Shown: piece by piece, positions 1 to 8,124 of the stretch
Layout of the letters: each line of letters opens with the position of its first letter
How positions within the stretch are numbered: position 1 is the stretch's first letter
From: Chromobacterium rhizoryzae
Lineage (GTDB): Bacteria > Pseudomonadota > Gammaproteobacteria > Burkholderiales > Chromobacteriaceae
DNA length: 64,000 bases
Assembly (NCBI RefSeq): GCF_020544465.1
Contig: NZ_CP066126.1
Coordinates: forward strand, 2,294,001 to 2,358,000
Direction of reading: 5' to 3'
The notes under the pieces: generated by a model
The model's database searches: none
What the model saw: the letters and a program-made list of their open reading frames with translations, nothing else
Told to the model about the DNA's origin: nothing
Program-made: the position numbers and the translations under genes

Positions 1-1579
1 TCGAGCGCGAGCTGTCCGCCACATTGCTGACGATGGCGGTGTTTTCCTCGGCCATCTGCGCCACCTTCTCCATGTTCTGGGCAATCTCGGTGCTGGCCAG
101 CTTCTGCTCCTGCACCGCGCTGACGATGGTGCCGGTGCTGTCGGTGGATTTGGCCACCGCCTGTTCGCCTTCTTGCAAGGCGGCTTCAACGGTGGAGACA
201 AAGGATTGGCTGCTGCTCAGGGAGGCGAGGCTGCTGGTGATGGCGTCTTCCAGTTCCACCGACTGGGTGCCCAACACATGGGTGACCTGATCGATTTCCT
301 TGGCGGATTCCGCCGAGCGTTCCGCCAGCACGCGCACTTCGTCGGCCACCACGGCGAAGCCGCGGCCCAGTTCGCCGGCGCGCGCGGCTTCGATGGCGGC
401 GTTCAGCGCCAGCAGATTGGTCTGATCGGCGATGTCGCGCACCTGGCTGGTCATGCTGGTGATCTTGCGGGTGTTGGCGACGAAGTTCTTCACCGCTTCG
501 GCGATGCCGTTGACCGCTTTCTCGACATTGTCGACTTCCTTGATCAGCAGGCTGAGCTGGGCGGTGCCGTTCTTGGCGGTGACCAGGCTGGTCTGCGCGT
601 GTTCGCGCACTTCCTGGGCGGCTTCGGCCACGTGGCTGATGCTGACGGTGAGCTCTTCCACCGCGGCGGCGGAGCTGGCGGCGGCCTGGCTTTGCTGATG
701 GGAGGCGGTCAGCACCTGGTCGGCGGATTCGGACAGCTGGCCGGCCACGCTATTGGCTTCTTCCGCGCCTTGCTGGACGTTGCCGATGGCTTTCACCAGT
801 TGTTCGCGCATATCGGCCAGCGCGGCGATAACCTGGGCCGGCTCGTCCTTGCCGTCCGGCTGCAGCTCGATGCGCAGATTGCCGGCGGCCACTTCGCGCG
901 CGGCTTCCACCGCGCTGTTCAGCGGGCGGGTGATGGAACGGGTCAGCAGCCAGCCTATCAGCACGGCCGCGCCCAGGCAGATGGCGGTGATGGTCAGCGA
1001 GGTGGCGCGCACGGCGGTGGCGCTGGTTTCAGCGTCCTTGCGGCTGTCCTGGGCGCGGTCGGCCAGCGCCTTGCTGAGGGCTTCCACCTTTTGTTCCAGC
1101 TGGTGGATCAGCGGGCGGTGCTCCCCGACCATGAAGGCTTCCGCCTCCTTGTTCTGGTTGGCCATCGCCAGCGCCATCAGCTTTTTAGTGGGGGCGTCCA
1201 GCGCCTCCTGGGCCTGGCCCACGTCTTTGAGCAGGGCGGCGGTGGCCGGTATCGGCGGGAACTTGGTGAAGTGGTCTTCCAGCGCCTTTTCGGCGTTGTT
1301 GAAGGCCTTGATGGTCTGGTCGGTCTGCGCCTTGATCTCGGCCATCTTGGCCGGATCGGTTTCAATGATCAGATCGCGCGCGCCGATGCGCTGCTGCTGC
1401 AGGTGGTGATCCAGCTGAGCGACTATCAGCAAGGATTCCAGCCGGTTGTCGGTGATGTCCTCCATGCTGTCGCTGATGGAGGAGAGCCCGTTGAGCATGA
1501 CCACACTCATGATCAGCACCAGGGCGATCAGCGCGCCGAAGGCGAGGGCGAGTCTTTGTCCAATGCGCAGGTTTTTCAT
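1..1579 (-). CDS. Methyl-accepting chemotaxis protein (C-terminus cut by window edge)
   Basis: Inner-membrane chemoreceptor that signals through CheW/CheA. The minus-strand reading frame opens at ATG 1577-1579 (MKNLRIGQRLALAFG) and runs off the left edge after about 525 residues. I see one membrane segment near residues 9-29, a helical periplasmic region of four-helix-bundle type, a second membrane segment near residue 190 (LTITAICLGAAVLIGWLL) followed by a HAMP region, and the conserved signalling tip QTNLLALNAAIEAARAGE. No CheR-binding pentapeptide can be assessed because the end is missing. The ligand cannot be predicted. Confidence 0.95.
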   Translation of the reverse strand, partial: MKNLRIGQRLALAFGALIALVLIMSVVMLNGLSSISDSMEDITDNRLESLLIVAQLDHHLQQQRIGARDLIIETDPAKMAEIKAQTDQTIKAFNNAEKALEDHFTKFPPIPATAALLKDVGQAQEALDAPTKKLMALAMANQNKEAEAFMVGEHRPLIHQLEQKVEALSKALADRAQDSRKDAETSATAVRATSLTITAICLGAAVLIGWLLTRSITRPLNSAVEAAREVAAGNLRIELQPDGKDEPAQVIAALADMREQLVKAIGNVQQGAEEANSVAGQLSESADQVLTASHQQSQAAASSAAAVEELTVSISHVAEAAQEVREHAQTSLVTAKNGTAQLSLLIKEVDNVEKAVNGIAEAVKNFVANTRKITSMTSQVRDIADQTNLLALNAAIEAARAGELGRGFAVVADEVRVLAERSAESAKEIDQVTHVLGTQSVELEDAITSSLASLSSSQSFVSTVEAALQEGEQAVAKSTDSTGTIVSAVQEQKLASTEIAQNMEKVAQMAEENTAIVSNVADSSRS

Positions 1580-1784
1580 CAGTTTGTCCCGTGGTGACTT
1601 TATTGTGGTGCTTCCAATTTAATATATTTATGAAGTGATCAAAAAGTGAATAATTACTTATAGGACAGCGGATAAATTTTTGGAGACGTTTTTGCGTCTT
1701 CGCGCAAAAACCATGGGCATGAGGCGGCGCGCCGGCGAGGCGGGCCGGGGCGCGGCGCGGCGGCGGCGCTTATGCGACGGGTAT

Positions 1785-1810
1785 GAAAAAAGCGGACCGG
1801 GGTCCGCTTG
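1785..1810 (-). terminator. Rho-independent terminator of the PpiC pair
   Basis: On the minus strand AGCGGACCCCGGTCCGCT forms a tight hairpin followed by a run of T. It lies 25 bases beyond the stop of the 1835-2617 gene. Confidence 0.85.
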
Positions 1811-1834
1811 CTCTGGCTTGCCGCATTTTGCGGC

Positions 1835-2617
1835 TTACTTCTGGATTTGCGCCTTGGCTTTCAGCTCGGCGATCAGCTTTTCCACGCGGCCGCCCATGAT
1901 GCGCTGGGTCAGCTGCGGGCGGATGTCGTCCAGCGCCGGCACATTGCGTTGCACGCGGGCGTCGTCCAGCTTGATCACGTGCCAGCCGAACTCGGTCTTC
2001 ACCGGCTTGGCGGTCACTTCGCCCTTGGACAGCTTGGTCATGGCTTCGGAGAACGGCGCCACGAAGGTGCCGGCTTCCTGCCAGTCCAGATCGCCGCCCT
2101 TGTCCTTGCTGCCCGGATCCTGGGACTTCTCCTTGGCCAGCTTGTCGAAAGACTTGCCTTTCTTCAGCGCGTCGATCACCGCCTTGGCTTCGGCCTCGGT
2201 CTTCACCAGGATGTGGCGAGCGTGGTATTGCTTGGTTTCCGGCACGCTGGCCACCAGCTTGTCGTATTCGGCTTTCAGATCGGCGTCGCTGACCGGATTG
2301 GACTTTTCATAATCCTTGATCAGGCGGTTGGCCAGCGCCATCGCTTGCATATTGGCCAGTTCGGCGGCGAATTCCGACGACTTGTCCAGACCCTTCTTCA
2401 CGGCTTCCTGGCGCAGCACTTCGGCGGTGACCAGTTGATCCTTGACCATGTCGCGCGCTTGCGGGTTGGCCGGCTGGCCCTGGGCTTCCATCATCTTGAC
2501 CACGGCGTCGATGCGGGCGTCGGTGATGGCCTGGCCGTTGACGACCGGGCCGGCAACCACGATGGCGCTGCCGGCGAAGGCGGCGACGAGGGCGCTGGTC
2601 AGCAAGATTTTACGCAT
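1835..2617 (-). CDS. Periplasmic parvulin-type peptidyl-prolyl isomerase (PpiC family)
   Basis: 260 residues. The N-terminus MRKILLTSALVAAFAGSA is a cleavable signal peptide without a lipobox, so the protein is predicted to be soluble in the periplasm. A helical SurA-N-like part covers about residues 25-125. It is followed by a rotamase domain (about 130-225) with the family pattern HARHILVKTEAEA, then GGDLDW and a GWHVIKLDD strand. Family role: cis-trans isomerisation of prolyl bonds and chaperoning of exported proteins. It is 26 bases from a paralogue on the same strand, probably in one transcript ending at the hairpin at 1785-1810. Confidence 0.93.
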   Translation of the reverse strand: MRKILLTSALVAAFAGSAIVVAGPVVNGQAITDARIDAVVKMMEAQGQPANPQARDMVKDQLVTAEVLRQEAVKKGLDKSSEFAAELANMQAMALANRLIKDYEKSNPVSDADLKAEYDKLVASVPETKQYHARHILVKTEAEAKAVIDALKKGKSFDKLAKEKSQDPGSKDKGGDLDWQEAGTFVAPFSEAMTKLSKGEVTAKPVKTEFGWHVIKLDDARVQRNVPALDDIRPQLTQRIMGGRVEKLIAELKAKAQIQK

Positions 2618-2643
2618 ATTCTTAGATGTCCTGATGGGTTGGT

Positions 2644-3432
2644 TTATTGGATCTTGGCCTTGGCGCGCAGGTCTTCCACTGCCTTGGCGATGGCTTCTTC
2701 TTGCAGTTGGCGGCCGATTTGCGGCTTGGCCTCATCCAGCGACGGAAGCTTGGCGTCACGAATGTCTTCCACCTTGAACACATGCCAGCCCAGCGGGGAC
2801 TGGTAGGGCTTGCCGCTGGTCTGGCCTTTGCGGATGTCTTTCAGCGCGGCGGCCAGCGGCGGGTCCATGCGGTTGAGGTTGCCCCAGCCCATTTCGCCGT
2901 TGCTTTGCTTGGCGTTGGGGTCGATGGAGCGGGTCTTCACCAGTTCGTCGAACTTGGCGCCTTTTTTCAGATCGGCGATCGCCTTCTGCGCGTCGGCCTC
3001 GCTCTTCAGCGTGATCTGGCGCGCGTGGACTTCCTTGCTGCCGGTCTGCTGGGCGGCGAGCTTGTCGTAGACGCCCTTGATCTGAGCGTCGGTCACCGGC
3101 GCCTGTTTGGCGATGTCGGCGAACAGCGCTTCGCGCAGCATTTCATTGCGGATGTCGTCCAGGCGCTGGGTGAACAGCGGTTGCTTGTCCAGCTGGCGCT
3201 TGCGCGCTTCCTGCAGAATCACTTCGCGGGTGATCAGCGAGGTTTTCAATTGCTCGCGCAGCTCAGGGTTGTCCTGGGCCTTGCCGCCGCTGCTTTGCAC
3301 GATGTTGGCGACGGCCGCGTCCAGTTCCTTCTTGTCGATGGCGGCGCCGTTGACCACGGCGATGGATTCCGCGGCGGCGGGCAGGGCGACGGAGGCGGCC
3401 AGCGCGAGGGCGGCGATGCGGGAAAGCTTCAT
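2644..3432 (-). CDS. Second periplasmic PpiC-type peptidyl-prolyl isomerase
   Basis: 262 residues with a signal peptide (MKLSRIAALALAASVALPAAA), a helical N-terminal part, and a parvulin domain marked by HARQITLKSEADA, GEMGWGNL and GWHVFKVEDI. It is the same length and architecture as the next gene downstream, with clearly related but diverged sequence, so the pair looks like an old tandem duplication. It is the first of the two isomerase genes. bolA lies about 30 bases upstream on the same strand, so a longer transcript from yciB is possible. Confidence 0.93.
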   Translation of the reverse strand: MKLSRIAALALAASVALPAAAESIAVVNGAAIDKKELDAAVANIVQSSGGKAQDNPELREQLKTSLITREVILQEARKRQLDKQPLFTQRLDDIRNEMLREALFADIAKQAPVTDAQIKGVYDKLAAQQTGSKEVHARQITLKSEADAQKAIADLKKGAKFDELVKTRSIDPNAKQSNGEMGWGNLNRMDPPLAAALKDIRKGQTSGKPYQSPLGWHVFKVEDIRDAKLPSLDEAKPQIGRQLQEEAIAKAVEDLRAKAKIQ

Positions 3433-3461
3433 GGGGTATCTATCCTTCTTATGGAATCAAG

Positions 3462-3728
3462 TCAGATTTCTTCTGGCGTGAACGCTCTGATGGCCAGAGC
3501 GTGCACCTTGGTTTGCATCAAGTCGCCCAGCGTTTCGTAGATCAGCCGGTGGCGATGCACGCGGCTCAATCCCTGAAAGCGGGCGCTGACGATGGTTAGC
3601 GTGTAATGTCCGCCGCCGTCGCGCGCGCCGGCGTGTCCGGCGTGCAAGGCGCTGTCGTCCTGGATGTCCAGGTGTTCCGGCGTCAAGGCCTGCAAGGCGG
3701 CGCTGAGCAGTTCAACCGTGGCGCTCAT
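3462..3728 (-). CDS. bolA: BolA family protein
   Basis: 88 residues. The C-terminal part matches the BolA fold signature: RVHRHRLIYETLGDLM, then KVHALAIRAFTPEE. BolA proteins pair with monothiol glutaredoxins around Fe-S clusters and affect cell-shape and stress responses. The start ATG overlaps the stop of the upstream YciI gene by four bases, so translation is probably coupled. Confidence 0.9.
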   Translation of the reverse strand: MSATVELLSAALQALTPEHLDIQDDSALHAGHAGARDGGGHYTLTIVSARFQGLSRVHRHRLIYETLGDLMQTKVHALAIRAFTPEEI

Positions 3729-4027
3729 TGCGGAAACACCTTGAGGAAGGGTTTGACGCTGACGTCGGCGTAGACGCCGGCCGCCACGTAGGGATCGGCG
3801 TCGGCCCAGGCCTGGGCGGCGTCCAGCGATTCGAATTCCGCGACGATCAGGCTGCCGCTGAAACCGGCCGGGCCGGGGCTGGCGCTGTCGATGGCGGGAC
3901 AGGGGCCGGCCAGCACCAGGCGGCCGGCGTCCTGCAGCGCCTGCAAGCGCGCCAGGTGGGCCGGGCGGGCCTCCAGCCGGCGCGGCAGCGAATCTTCATG
4001 ATCTTGGCCGATGATGGCGTAAAGCAT
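3725..4027 (-). CDS. yciI: YciI-like protein
   Basis: 100 residues with the YciI/DGPF-like ferredoxin-type fold: it opens MLYAIIGQDHEDS, has a GPCPAID turn, and ends with FESLDAAQAWADADPYVAAG. Family members are small cytoplasmic proteins of uncertain catalytic role, often beside yciB. Its ATG shares one base with the stop of yciB upstream and its stop overlaps bolA, giving a tight yciB-yciI-bolA unit. Confidence 0.88.
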   Translation of the reverse strand: MLYAIIGQDHEDSLPRRLEARPAHLARLQALQDAGRLVLAGPCPAIDSASPGPAGFSGSLIVAEFESLDAAQAWADADPYVAAGVYADVSVKPFLKVFPQ

Positions 4028-4560
4028 TATTTCTTTTCCTCAATGTATTTGGCGAGGAACAGGCTTTGGGCGATGACGAAGGCCAGCATCAGGCCCAGGC
4101 CGCCAAACAGTTTGAAATTGACCCAGACGTCTTCGCTGAAGCGATAGGCGACAAAGAGGTTGAGCGCGCCCATGAAGGCGAAGAAGCCCACCCAGGCCCA
4201 GGTCAGCTTGCGCCAGACCGGGGCCGGCAATTGCAGCTGCTGGCCCATCATCAGCTTCAGGCCGTTCTTGCCCAGGAAGTCGCTGATCAGCAGGCCGGCG
4301 CCCATCACCCAGTACAGCACGGTGGGCTTCCACATGATGAAGTGCTTGTCGTGCAGCAGCAGGGTGGCGCCGCCCAGCACCACGATCAGGCCCAGGCTGA
4401 CCCACTGCATGGTGTCCACCTTGCGGTGGCGCAGCCAGGTCCAGCCCACCAGCAAGGTGGTGGCGGCGATGGCGACGCCGGTGGCGATGAACATGTCGCG
4501 GCTCAGCCAGTAAGTGGCGAAGAACAGGACGACGGGAAACAGGTCGGTGAAGAATTTCAT
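4027..4560 (-). CDS. yciB: Septation protein A / intracellular septation protein YciB
   Basis: 177 residues, very hydrophobic, with about five membrane segments. The start MKFFTDLFPVVLFFATY and the segment KPTVLYWVMGAGLLISDFLG are typical of YciB (IspZ), an inner-membrane protein linked to cell-envelope synthesis and division. ATG 4558-4560 is chosen because family members begin MKF.D..P; the frame extends 15 codons further upstream without a good ribosome site. First gene of the yciB-yciI-bolA cluster. Confidence 0.93.
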   Translation of the reverse strand: MKFFTDLFPVVLFFATYWLSRDMFIATGVAIAATTLLVGWTWLRHRKVDTMQWVSLGLIVVLGGATLLLHDKHFIMWKPTVLYWVMGAGLLISDFLGKNGLKLMMGQQLQLPAPVWRKLTWAWVGFFAFMGALNLFVAYRFSEDVWVNFKLFGGLGLMLAFVIAQSLFLAKYIEEKK

Positions 4561-4675
4561 GCGCACGATTATGGGGGCGGCCCGGCGGATATTCAAGCCG
4601 GGCAAGGGTTGAAGAGTGAGGTGCGGGTTCTTGATCCGGCCGGCGCCCGCGAACGGGGCGCCGCCGGAGCGGCCT

Positions 4676-5626
4676 TTAGCGCGGGGCCTGGGTCTGCTTG
4701 ACCACGCTCATCGCGCTGGCCACCAGCGAACCGACGTCGGCGACGTTGGCCGGCAGGATGATGGTGTTGTTTTCCTTGGCCAGTTTGCCGAAGGCGGCCA
4801 CGTATTGTTCGGCCACTTTCAGGTTGACCGCTTCCAGGCCGCCCTCGGTGTGGATGGAGCTGGCCACGCGCTTGATCGCGTCGGCGGTGGCGTCCGCCAC
4901 CAGGCGCAGCGCTTCGGCCTCGCCCAGCGCCTTGTTGATGGCGGCTTGCTTGTCGCCCTCGGAGTTGTTGATGGTGGCTTGCATCTCGCCCTGGGATTTC
5001 TGGATCGCCGCTTCGCGCGAGCCGTTGGCCAGGTTGATCTGCTCCATCTTCAAGCCTTCGGACTGGGCGATGCGCGCGCGCTTCTCCCGTTCCGCGGTGA
5101 TCTGCGCCTGCATCGCGTGCAGGATGTCCTGCGGCGGCACCAGGTCCTTGATCTCGTAGCGCAGCACTTTCACGCCCCAGTTGACCGCGGCCTCGTCCAG
5201 CGCCGCCACCACGGTCTGGTTGATCTCGTCGCGTTCCTCAAAGGTCTTGTCCAGCTCCATCTTGCCGATCACCGAGCGCAGCGTGGTTTGCGACAGCTGG
5301 GTGATGGCGATGATGAAGTTGCTGGTGCCGTAGGAGGCGCGCTGGGCGTCGGTCACCTGGAAGTAGAGGATGCCGTCCACTTTCAGCTGGGTGTTGTCGC
5401 GGGTGATGCAGACCTGGCTGGGCACGTCCAGCGGCACTTCCTTCAAGCTGTGCTTGTAGGCGATGCGGTCGATGAAGGGAATGATGATGTTGAGGCCGGG
5501 CGCCAGGGTGCCGTGATAGCGGCCGAGGCGTTCGACGATGTAGGCGTTCTGCTGCGGCACCACGGCCAGCGATTTGAACACGAAGACGATGACGGCGGCG
5601 AGCAGGATCAGGGGCAGGAGTTCCAT
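4676..5626 (-). CDS. SPFH/stomatin-like membrane protein (QmcA/paraslipin type)
   Basis: 316 residues. One N-terminal membrane anchor (MELLPLILLAAVIVFVFKSL) is followed by an SPFH/band-7 domain from about residue 25 (VVPQQNAYIVERLGRYHGTL) to 180. A coiled coil rich in Ala, Glu and Gln (EKRARIAQSEGLKMEQ) and a paraslipin-like tail follow. Such proteins form large membrane-associated rings. It lies 5 bases after an NfeD-family gene; SPFH/NfeD pairing is a widespread conserved operon. ATG 5624-5626 is preferred over upstream in-frame codons because the hydrophobic anchor then sits at the N-terminus. Confidence 0.93.
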   Translation of the reverse strand: MELLPLILLAAVIVFVFKSLAVVPQQNAYIVERLGRYHGTLAPGLNIIIPFIDRIAYKHSLKEVPLDVPSQVCITRDNTQLKVDGILYFQVTDAQRASYGTSNFIIAITQLSQTTLRSVIGKMELDKTFEERDEINQTVVAALDEAAVNWGVKVLRYEIKDLVPPQDILHAMQAQITAEREKRARIAQSEGLKMEQINLANGSREAAIQKSQGEMQATINNSEGDKQAAINKALGEAEALRLVADATADAIKRVASSIHTEGGLEAVNLKVAEQYVAAFGKLAKENNTIILPANVADVGSLVASAMSVVKQTQAPR

Positions 5627-5631
5627 GGGTC

Positions 5632-6066
5632 TTATTGTTCCGGTTGGGTTGAACTGATTTTGAGCAGATTGCCGTCGCGGCCGACGATGTAGGCGGTGGC
5701 GCCGGCTTCCAGCGCGGCGCCGTCGACGGGAGACGCGTCCCAGGCCGCGCCGCGGTATTGCACGCGGACGTGGCCGGCGGGGGAGGCGTGGAGGATTTGC
5801 ACCGGCTGGCCCAGATCGGGATCGTCCGCGCGCGGCTGGGCGGCGGCGGACGGATGACGGCGCTTGTAAGCGTAAACCAGCGCCACGCCGATCACGCCGG
5901 CAAGGCTGGCGATCACGTATTGGCTGGCCTCGGCCGCGCCCAGCCAAGCGGCAGCGCCGCCGCACAGCATGGCGACGGCGACGACCAGCAGGTAAAAGGT
6001 GCCGGAGAAGAACTCGGCGATCAGCGCGATCAGCGCGCTGGCAATCCAGATGGCGGTTAGCGGCAA
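5632..6066 (-). CDS. NfeD-family membrane protein
   Basis: 144 residues: three close membrane segments in the first 75 residues (LTAIWIASALIALIAEFFSG, TFYLLVVAVAMLCGGAAAWL, YVIASLAGVIGVALVYAY), then a small OB-fold beta domain (GHVRVQYRGAAWDA, with GATAYIVGRDGNLLKI). This is the short NfeD form that partners SPFH proteins. Translation appears to start at TTG 6064-6066, with an AAGGG site about 7 bases upstream; no ATG fits. Confidence 0.9.
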   Translation of the reverse strand: MPLTAIWIASALIALIAEFFSGTFYLLVVAVAMLCGGAAAWLGAAEASQYVIASLAGVIGVALVYAYKRRHPSAAAQPRADDPDLGQPVQILHASPAGHVRVQYRGAAWDASPVDGAALEAGATAYIVGRDGNLLKISSTQPEQ

Positions 6067-6161
6067 AACAATGCCCTTGTCAAATTGAAGCGCTCATTTT
6101 CATGCCATCGCCGCAGAATGACAAGCGAGCGGGCGTCGACCGTCAAAAAAACAGGCGGACG

Positions 6162-6216
6162 CCTAGAGCCGGTTTACGGTCTCGCTCTTGCTCGCGAGAC
6201 CCTGAAGCGGTTCTCA
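6162..6216. repeat. Palindromic stop-codon repeat, copy 1
   Basis: Read on the minus strand it begins TGAGAACCGCTTCAGGGTC, contains a perfect hairpin GGTCTCGC/GCGAGACC with an 8-base loop, and ends AAACCGGCTCTAGG. The leading TGA is the stop codon of the 42-residue peptide. It matches copies at 57289-57445, 59397-59543 and 61528-61582 in ends and layout. Confidence 0.7.
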
Positions 6217-6342
6217 GACATGATCCTTGTCCGGCAGGTAATGAGACAGGCGAGCCTCTTCCTCCTCATCCAGCCAGAATTTGTCCAGCATGAACCAGAC
6301 CACGGCAAGCAGCGAAGCGAGCACGACAAGCAGGATGATCAT
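6214..6342 (-). CDS. 42-residue single-pass membrane peptide
   Basis: MIILLVVLASLLAVVWFMLD forms one membrane helix, followed by an acidic, charged tail (DEEEEARL, then PDKDHV). A strong Shine-Dalgarno-like AGAGGAG stands about 8 bases before ATG 6340-6342. The frame fills the otherwise empty gap between the NfeD gene and yigZ. Its stop codon is the first triplet of a palindromic repeat. No family recognised; function unknown. The case rests on the ribosome site, the helix and the length of the gap, and would need conservation in relatives to be firm. Confidence 0.6.
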   Translation of the reverse strand: MIILLVVLASLLAVVWFMLDKFWLDEEEEARLSHYLPDKDHV

Positions 6343-6458
6343 GGCTTTGGCTCCTCTAAGGTGAACAAGGCGCATTCCCGTTTTCATTGTAGTGCTTGCC
6401 CGGGCGCTTTGCCGGCGCTGGGGTACAATCCACTCCTTCGGACAGTCAGAGGGGCGGA

Positions 6459-7046
6459 ATGTTCCATTTGCAAGCGTCGGCCCAGGCCGAGATCGAAATC
6501 AAGAAGAGCCGTTTCATCGGCATCGTGCAGCCGGTGAGCAGCCGGGAAGAGGCGTTGGCGCGGCTGGCGGAGATCCGCGCGCAATGGCCGGACGCGCGCC
6601 ATTATTGCGCGGTGCTGCTGTGCGGCGCGGATTCCATGCTGGACGACGACGGCGAGCCTTCCGGCACCGCGGCGCGGCCGATGTACAACGTGTTGCGGCA
6701 TAAGGACGTTTGCGATGTGCTGGCGGTGGTGGTCCGTTATTTCGGCGGAATTAAATTGGGTGCGGGCGGCTTGGTCAGAGCCTACACTCAAGCTGTCAAC
6801 GCCGCGATGGACGCGGCCAGCCTGACGGCGGTGGTGCCGCGCGGCGATTACGCGGCGACGGTGGATTTCGCCGGCGAGGCGCGGCTGCGCCATTTGTGCC
6901 AAGAACTGGGCGTGCCGGTATCGGCGCCCGTTTACGGCGAGCGGGTGAGCTTGACGCTGAGCCTGCCGCTCGCGGAGGCGGAGGCCTTGCTGGCGGCGTT
7001 GACGGACGGGATGGCCGGCGCGCTGGAGGTGTCGCCGGCCGACTGA
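6459..7046 (+). CDS. yigZ: YigZ/IMPACT family protein
   Basis: 195 residues. The N-terminal IMPACT domain shows KKSRFIGIVQPV, the DDGEPSGTAARPMYNVL block and VVVRYFGGIKLGAGGLVRAY, all diagnostic for the family. The C-terminal half is the DUF1949 ferredoxin-like part. ATG 6459 is chosen because AGAGGGGCGGA lies just upstream and family members begin a few residues before the ...IKKSRFI motif. The proposed role in translation or stress response comes from eukaryotic IMPACT and is uncertain in bacteria. Confidence 0.93.
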   Translation: MFHLQASAQAEIEIKKSRFIGIVQPVSSREEALARLAEIRAQWPDARHYCAVLLCGADSMLDDDGEPSGTAARPMYNVLRHKDVCDVLAVVVRYFGGIKLGAGGLVRAYTQAVNAAMDAASLTAVVPRGDYAATVDFAGEARLRHLCQELGVPVSAPVYGERVSLTLSLPLAEAEALLAALTDGMAGALEVSPAD

Positions 7047-7104
7047 AGCGCCGTACGGCGCGGGCGGGGCCGCGCCGGCCCTTCAAGAGGGAGAGAGGGA
7101 ACTC

Positions 7105-8034
7105 ATGTCGCAACAGCAATATCGCCTGGTGACGCGCAGCGATTTCGACGGACTGGTGTGCGCGGTGCTGCTCAACGAACTGAATATGATCAACGAGATC
7201 AAGTTCGCCCACCCCAAGGACATGCAGGACGGCAAGGTGGAGATCACCGAGAACGACATCACCACCAACCTGCCTTACGTGGCGGCGGCGCATCTGGTCA
7301 TCGACCACCATCTTTCCGAAACCCTGCGCAATTCCAGCGCGGACAATTACGTGATCGACCCCAAGGCGCCGTCGGCGGCGCGGGTGGTGTACAAGCACTT
7401 TGGCGGCAAGCAGGTGTTTCCCAATATCAGCGACGAGATGATGGAGGCGGTGGACAAGGCGGATTCCGCGCAGTACACCTTGCAGGAAGTGCTGCATCCG
7501 TCCGGCTGGGTGCTGCTCAACTATCTGATGGACGCGCGCACCGGCCTGGGGCGCTTCAAGGAGTTCCGCATCAGCAATTACCAGCTGATGCTGGACTTGA
7601 TCCGTTATTGCCGCGACCACAGCATCGATCAAATCCTGGCCTTGCCGGACGTGCAGGAGCGGGTGGAGCTGTACGCCAAGCACGAGGCGCTGGCCAAGGA
7701 GCAGATCCGGCGCTGTTCCCGCGTCTACGGCAATCTGGTGGTGTTGAACCTGCTGCATGAGGACGTGATCCATCCCACCAACCGCTTCATGATTTACGCG
7801 CTGTTCCCGGACTGCAATATCTCCATCCACCAGCTATGGGGCGTCAACCGGCAGAACACGGTGTTCGCGGTGGGCAAGTCCATCATCAACCGCAGCTCGC
7901 GCACCAATGTGGGCGCGCTGATGCTGCAGTATGGCGGCGGCGGCCATGAAGCGGCCGGCACCTGCCAGGTGGGCAACGACCAGGCCGAAGATGTGCGCGA
8001 CGAACTGGTCGCGCGCATCCGCGGCCACGGCTGA
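7105..8034 (+). CDS. DHH/DHHA1 phosphoesterase (exopolyphosphatase-related)
   Basis: 309 residues. The N-terminal DHH domain has TRSDFDGLVCAVLL and the DHH signature VIDHHLSE; the C-terminal DHHA1 domain ends with MLQYGGGGHEAAGTCQV. Residues Asp in DFDG and the His pair in DHH would bind metal. Relatives include NrnA-type oligonucleotidases, RecJ and exopolyphosphatases; which substrate applies here cannot be decided from sequence. A purine-rich site (GAGGGAGAGAGGGA) precedes ATG 7105. Confidence 0.9.
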   Translation: MSQQQYRLVTRSDFDGLVCAVLLNELNMINEIKFAHPKDMQDGKVEITENDITTNLPYVAAAHLVIDHHLSETLRNSSADNYVIDPKAPSAARVVYKHFGGKQVFPNISDEMMEAVDKADSAQYTLQEVLHPSGWVLLNYLMDARTGLGRFKEFRISNYQLMLDLIRYCRDHSIDQILALPDVQERVELYAKHEALAKEQIRRCSRVYGNLVVLNLLHEDVIHPTNRFMIYALFPDCNISIHQLWGVNRQNTVFAVGKSIINRSSRTNVGALMLQYGGGGHEAAGTCQVGNDQAEDVRDELVARIRGHG

Positions 8035-8042
8035 GCGCCCAT

Positions 8043-8105
8043 TGACGATGGTGCGGATTAAGGCGTGACAAGGCGGTGCGGCTGAACTCGCCGTGCCGCG
8101 CCTCA
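8043..8105. terminator. Hairpin between convergent genes
   Basis: AGGCGGTGCGGC and GCCGTGCCGCGCCT form a stem (with two G-U pairs) around TGAACTC. It lies between the converging DHH and HAD genes and probably ends transcription in one or both directions. There is no long T run, so Rho-independence is uncertain. Confidence 0.45.
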
Positions 8106-8124
8106 TCACGCGCCGCAGCTCGTA

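Noticed and set aside
173..1597. Long plus-strand open frames over the chemotaxis receptor
   Set aside because: They are antisense to a complete, motif-bearing receptor gene; their Gly/His/Gln-rich composition is typical of shadow frames in high-GC DNA.
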